Below, piece after piece: positions 61,582 to 64,000 of a stretch of DNA of 64,000 nucleotides. Source of the DNA: Myceligenerans pegani (GTDB lineage Bacteria; Actinomycetota; Actinomycetes; Actinomycetales; Cellulomonadaceae); NCBI RefSeq assembly GCF_014892515.1, contig NZ_JADBGR010000084.1, positions 1 through 64,000 of the forward strand. The letters are read 5' to 3'. Below the pieces are notes generated by a model. The model searched no databases. It saw only the letters and a program-made list of their open reading frames with translations, and was not told where the DNA came from. A program made the position numbers and the translations under genes. The number at the start of each line of letters is the position of its first letter. The first letter of the stretch is position 1.

Positions 61582-61610
61582 TTGACAAGGTGAATTTCTC
61601 GGAAGATGCT
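61582..61610 (+). promoter_or_regulatory. Candidate promoter of secreted repeat protein
   Basis: TTGACA (61582-61587, perfect), exactly 17 bp, GATGCT (61605-61610, weak). The start would fall near 61617, so the hairpin at 61615-61657 would form the very 5' end of the mRNA. The surrounding 200 bp are clearly less GC-rich than the rest of the window. Confidence 0.5.
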
Positions 61611-61614
61611 CGTC

Positions 61615-61657
61615 GCGATGAATCACACGCGTGTCATTCATGCGTGTGATTCATCGC
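61615..61657. repeat. Large inverted repeat, 16-bp perfect arms
   Basis: Arms at 61615-61630 and 61642-61657 are perfectly complementary with an 11-base loop. It lies between the candidate promoter and the secreted repeat protein gene, with GAGGAGACAC and the ATG 20-30 bases further on. It could be an mRNA 5' stabiliser, an operator or the terminator of the DksA-like gene. Confidence 0.85.
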
Positions 61658-61688
61658 TTTACATTCGACGCTATTTCGAGGAGACACA

Positions 61689-62066
61689 ATGAAGCGAGGA
61701 TTCCGCGTGGCAGGTCGCGCTGCGGCGGCCGTGGTGATGGCGGCCGGCCTGGTGGGCGCCGCCGCGACGGGCGCGAGCGCGTCGGTCACGACGGCCGAGG
61801 GCCCGGGCGACGGCAGCCTCAACGTGCTGAACAACGTCTGCGTCGCGCCGTGGCACTGGGACGGTCCGGGCAACGTCAGCGCCACCGGCAACCTGACCGA
61901 CTACATCGCCTGCAACGGTGAGCCGGCCGAGATGGGCGGCGCCGGCTCGATCAACATCCTGAACAACGTCTGCGCCCTGCCCTGGTACTGGGAGGGCCCG
62001 CTGAACCTGCTCAACACGGGCAACGTGACCAGCTACAACGCCTGCAACGCCCCGGCCGGTTCCTGA
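61689..62066 (+). CDS. Small secreted protein with two internal repeats
   Basis: A 125-residue protein. A Sec signal peptide (MKRGFRV, hydrophobic core, GASA cleavage after residue 31) leaves a mature part of about 94 residues made of two homologous units offset by 44 residues. Each reads [LI]N[VI]LNNVC, then PW(H/Y)W(D/E)GP, N, TGN(L/V)T, Y and AC-N, with Cys51/Cys75 in the first and Cys95/Cys119 in the second, both 24 apart. I do not recognise the family; the paired cysteines and Asn/Val-rich strands recall chaplins, but the chaplin consensus is not present. A surface or aerial-type coat protein is possible. The ATG has GAGGAGACACA upstream; a strong terminator follows. Confidence 0.85.
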   Translation: MKRGFRVAGRAAAAVVMAAGLVGAAATGASASVTTAEGPGDGSLNVLNNVCVAPWHWDGPGNVSATGNLTDYIACNGEPAEMGGAGSINILNNVCALPWYWEGPLNLLNTGNVTSYNACNAPAGS

Positions 62067-62153
62067 CCGAGGCGCTGTAGTCCGCGGCACGCGTCCGTAG
62101 ACCGGCCGGCGCATCCTCCCAGCCGCCGCATGGTGAGCGACGATGCCGCATCA

Positions 62154-62198
62154 GGTGAGGCCCTTTCCCGGATTCCGGGAAAGGGCCTCACCTTCTTT
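62154..62198 (+). terminator. Strong rho-independent terminator
   Basis: A perfect 18-bp stem (62154-62171 with 62175-62192), 3-base loop ATT, then TTCTTT. It ends the secreted protein transcript and isolates it from lspA. Confidence 0.93.
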
Positions 62199-62316
62199 CG
62201 TGGGTGCGCTTCCTCGTGCCGTTCCCGGCGGACGGAACCGCCTTCCGTGGACGGCCCGGGACACGGCCGTCCACCGCGGGCCCGTCCCGCGCGCGCCGCA
62301 TGGGAGACTTTGCCTG

Positions 62317-62958
62317 ATGTCTACTCCCGCAGAATCCTCCGCCGCGGCCGGCGGCGAGACCGACGCCCCGGCCACGCCCGCGCCGTCGGGCAGTCGCGTC
62401 CTGATCACCTGGACCGTCGTGCTCGCGGCCGCCGTCCTCGCCGCCGACCAGCTCACGAAGTGGTGGGCGGAGTCCGCGCTCGTCGAGGGCGGTGAGCCGA
62501 TCCGCGTGATCGGCGAGCTCCTCCAGCTGCGCCTCGTGTACAACCCGGGCGCCGCGCTGTCCATCGCCACGGGGATGACGTGGGTCCTCACCATCATCGT
62601 GGTGGTCGTGGTGATCGCGATCCTGCGGCTGATGCGCAGGATCGGCTCGCGCGGGTGGGCGGTGTCGCTCGGCCTGCTGCTCGGCGGCGCCGTCGGCAAT
62701 CTCACGGACCGCCTGCTGCGGGACCCCGGGTTCGCGCGCGGGCACGTCGTCGACTTCATCGACTACGCCGGGTTCTTCGTGGGCAACGTGGCGGACATCG
62801 CGATCGTGGTCGCCGCGGTCTGGATCGCGGTCCTGTCCCTCCTGGGCATCGGGGTCGACGGCCGGCGGGAGAGCGACGGTTCGCGCCACGCCGAGCAGGC
62901 GGCGGACGAGGCCGGCAGGACGTCGGGGGACGCGGACGGCGTCGCCGGGCCCGCCTGA
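62317..62958 (+). CDS. lspA: Lipoprotein signal peptidase
   Basis: A 213-residue membrane aspartyl protease cleaving lipoprotein signal peptides after lipidation. Four membrane helices; catalytic Asp131 in [12 protein letters not shown] and Asp160 in NVADIAIV; also DQLTKWW and [10 protein letters not shown]-terminal (25 residues) and C-terminal tails are Ala/Gly/Asp-rich extensions. The ATG at 62317 was chosen by the conserved first helix; the open frame upstream crosses a terminator. Its stop overlaps the next start (TGATG). Confidence 0.94.
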   Translation: MSTPAESSAAAGGETDAPATPAPSGSRVLITWTVVLAAAVLAADQLTKWWAESALVEGGEPIRVIGELLQLRLVYNPGAALSIATGMTWVLTIIVVVVVIAILRLMRRIGSRGWAVSLGLLLGGAVGNLTDRLLRDPGFARGHVVDFIDYAGFFVGNVADIAIVVAAVWIAVLSLLGIGVDGRRESDGSRHAEQAADEAGRTSGDADGVAGPA

Positions 62959-63896
62959 TGCCGCTGCGCACGCTGCCCGTCCCGGACGGGCTCGACGGCG
63001 ACCGGGTCGACGCCGCGCTCTCGCGGATGCTCGGCCTGTCCCGGACGCGCGCGGCCGACCTGGCCACCTCCGGCGCGGTGCGGCTGGACGGACGCCCGGT
63101 CGGCAAGTCCGACCGGGTCCTGGCCGGCTCGAACCTGGAGGTCGACGTGCCCGACGAGCGCGGCGGGGACGGCGGTCACCTCGTCGAACCCGTGCCCGTC
63201 GAGGGCATGGGGATCGTGCACGACGACGACGACGTCGTCGTGATCGACAAGCCCGTCGGCGTGGCCGCCCACCCGTCCCCGGGGTGGACGGGGCCGACCG
63301 TGGTCGGAGCGCTGGCCGCGGCCGGCTACCGGATCTCCACCTCGGGCGCCCCCGAACGGCAGGGGATCGTGCACCGGCTCGACGTGGGCACGTCGGGCCT
63401 GATGGTGGTCGCGAAGTCGGAGGCCGCGTACTCGGCGCTGAAACGGGCGTTCAAGGAGCGGACCGTGGACAAGGTCTACCACGCGCTCGCGCAGGGCCAC
63501 CCGGACCCGACGTCGGGCACCATCGACGCGCCGATCGGGCGGCACCCGAGCGCGGACTGGAAGTTCGCGGTGACCGCCGACGGCAAGCCGTCGGTGACCC
63601 ACTACGAGACGCTCGAGATGCTGCCCGCCGCGTCACTGGTCGAGATCCACCTCGAGACCGGGCGGACCCATCAGATCCGGGTGCACTTCGCCGCGGTGCG
63701 GCACCCGCTCGTCGGTGACCTGACGTACGGCGCGGACCCGGTGCTGGCCACGCGGGCCGGTCTCGCGCGGCAGTGGCTGCACGCGGTGCGGCTCGGGTTC
63801 GAGCACCCTGCCACGGGGGAGTGGCTCGAGGTGTCCTCGGACTACCCCGACGACCTCGCGGCGGCACTCGACGCGGTCGGCGGAGAGTACCGCTGA
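62958..63896 (+). CDS. rluD: 23S rRNA pseudouridine synthase, RluD type
   Basis: A 312-residue enzyme with an N-terminal S4 RNA-binding domain ([19 protein letters not shown]) and RsuA/RluD catalytic domain. The catalytic Asp142 is in [30 protein letters not shown] and [10 protein letters not shown] follow. It probably makes pseudouridines in helix 69 of 23S rRNA, the RluD role; the exact positions are inferred. It is coupled to lspA by a one-base overlap, the usual actinobacterial lspA-rluD pair. Confidence 0.92.
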   Translation: MPLRTLPVPDGLDGDRVDAALSRMLGLSRTRAADLATSGAVRLDGRPVGKSDRVLAGSNLEVDVPDERGGDGGHLVEPVPVEGMGIVHDDDDVVVIDKPVGVAAHPSPGWTGPTVVGALAAAGYRISTSGAPERQGIVHRLDVGTSGLMVVAKSEAAYSALKRAFKERTVDKVYHALAQGHPDPTSGTIDAPIGRHPSADWKFAVTADGKPSVTHYETLEMLPAASLVEIHLETGRTHQIRVHFAAVRHPLVGDLTYGADPVLATRAGLARQWLHAVRLGFEHPATGEWLEVSSDYPDDLAAALDAVGGEYR

Positions 63897-63984
63897 GCGG
63901 GTGACGGCGCAGGCCGTGGCCGTGGAGGGAGGCTGTCGCGGGGAGTCCTGCGCGTCGTCCTTCGTCAGTGTCGGTGACCCCGCA

Positions 63985-63999
63985 TAGGATCGGCCCATG
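63985..63999 (+). promoter_or_regulatory. Leaderless promoter and start codon of next gene
   Basis: TAGGAT (63985-63990), six bases, ATG at 63997-63999, then the window ends. The pattern is that of the other leaderless promoters in this window, so a gene on the plus strand almost certainly begins here. Its identity cannot be seen. Confidence 0.55.
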
Positions 64000-64000
64000 C

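Noticed and set aside
61689-62066. Naming the secreted repeat protein a chaplin
   Set aside because: Size and Cys pairs fit, but the chaplin core with its characteristic GNxC and GLLNP-type segments is absent; left as unrecognised.
62143-62316. N-terminal extension of LspA
   Set aside because: The extension would be read through an 18-bp-stem terminator and lacks a ribosome-binding site; LspA homology starts after 62317.

Overview
This window is a GC-rich (roughly 70-75%) chromosomal segment of an actinobacterium. Gene order and protein features point to the order Micrococcales, most likely family Promicromonosporaceae (Cellulosimicrobium/Isoptericola/Promicromonospora-like). The indicators are the actinobacterial miaB-miaA-dapF-hflX and lexA-nrdR synteny, a GH74 xyloglucanase with a CBM2, a MurE without the meso-diaminopimelate motif, and many leaderless promoters. 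This placement is inference. No rRNA, tRNA, IS element, prophage or CRISPR array was seen.

Layout. 66-1783: glutamate-type ABC transporter genes gluB and gluA on the minus strand; the permease genes would lie off the left edge. 1934-9954: tRNA modification, lysine/peptidoglycan precursor and ribosome-rescue genes (miaB, two overlapping YbjN-domain genes, an extradiol-dioxygenase-like gene, miaA, dapF, a methyltransferase, hflX). 10099-15986: a DinG-type helicase, L-lactate dehydrogenase, lexA, a divergent LysM gene, nrdR and a small DUF5302 gene. 16219-24360: GH31 alpha-xylosidase-like enzyme, a beta-hydroxyacid dehydrogenase, serA, helD and the first gene of a signalling cassette. 23014-26542: receiver-PP2C phosphatase, histidine kinase and stand-alone receiver. 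26623-31465: PAC2 protein, cold-shock protein, SpeE-like protein, HEPN-dinB operon and DUF3040 protein. 31618-36418: moxR-DUF58-transglutaminase operon. 36495-40686: MFS transporter and secreted GH74 xyloglucanase. 41070-60740: a long division and cell-wall (dcw) cluster, mraZ-rsmH-ftsL-ftsI-murE-murF-mraY-murD-ftsW-murG-murC-ftsQ-ftsZ-pgeF-sepF-yggT-divIVA. 60964-63896: DksA/TraR-like protein, a small secreted two-repeat protein, lspA and an RluD-type pseudouridine synthase. The right edge stops just after the start codon of another gene.

How parts connect. Two xyloglucan genes 21 kb apart (GH31 and GH74) carry 16-bp LacI-type palindromes, 13/16 identical, on their promoters, which suggests one regulon. 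LexA-type boxes lie between lexA and its divergent LysM gene (a YneA/ChiZ-like candidate division inhibitor), and a perfect one lies in the promoter of the HEPN-dinB operon, so the SOS circuit is readable from sequence. Most dcw genes overlap by 1-4 bases and are probably translationally coupled, with extra promoters at murE, ftsZ, sepF and yggT. At about ten genes a TANNNT-like -10 hexamer lies 6-8 bases before the start codon, implying leaderless mRNAs.

Most unusual content: a four-copy 33-bp minisatellite inside murD; paired in-frame repeats at the murE 3' end; a duplicated 4-cysteine secreted protein preceded by a perfect 16-bp-stem hairpin; two perfect palindromes before sepF; and a DksA-like protein that has lost three of its four zinc cysteines.
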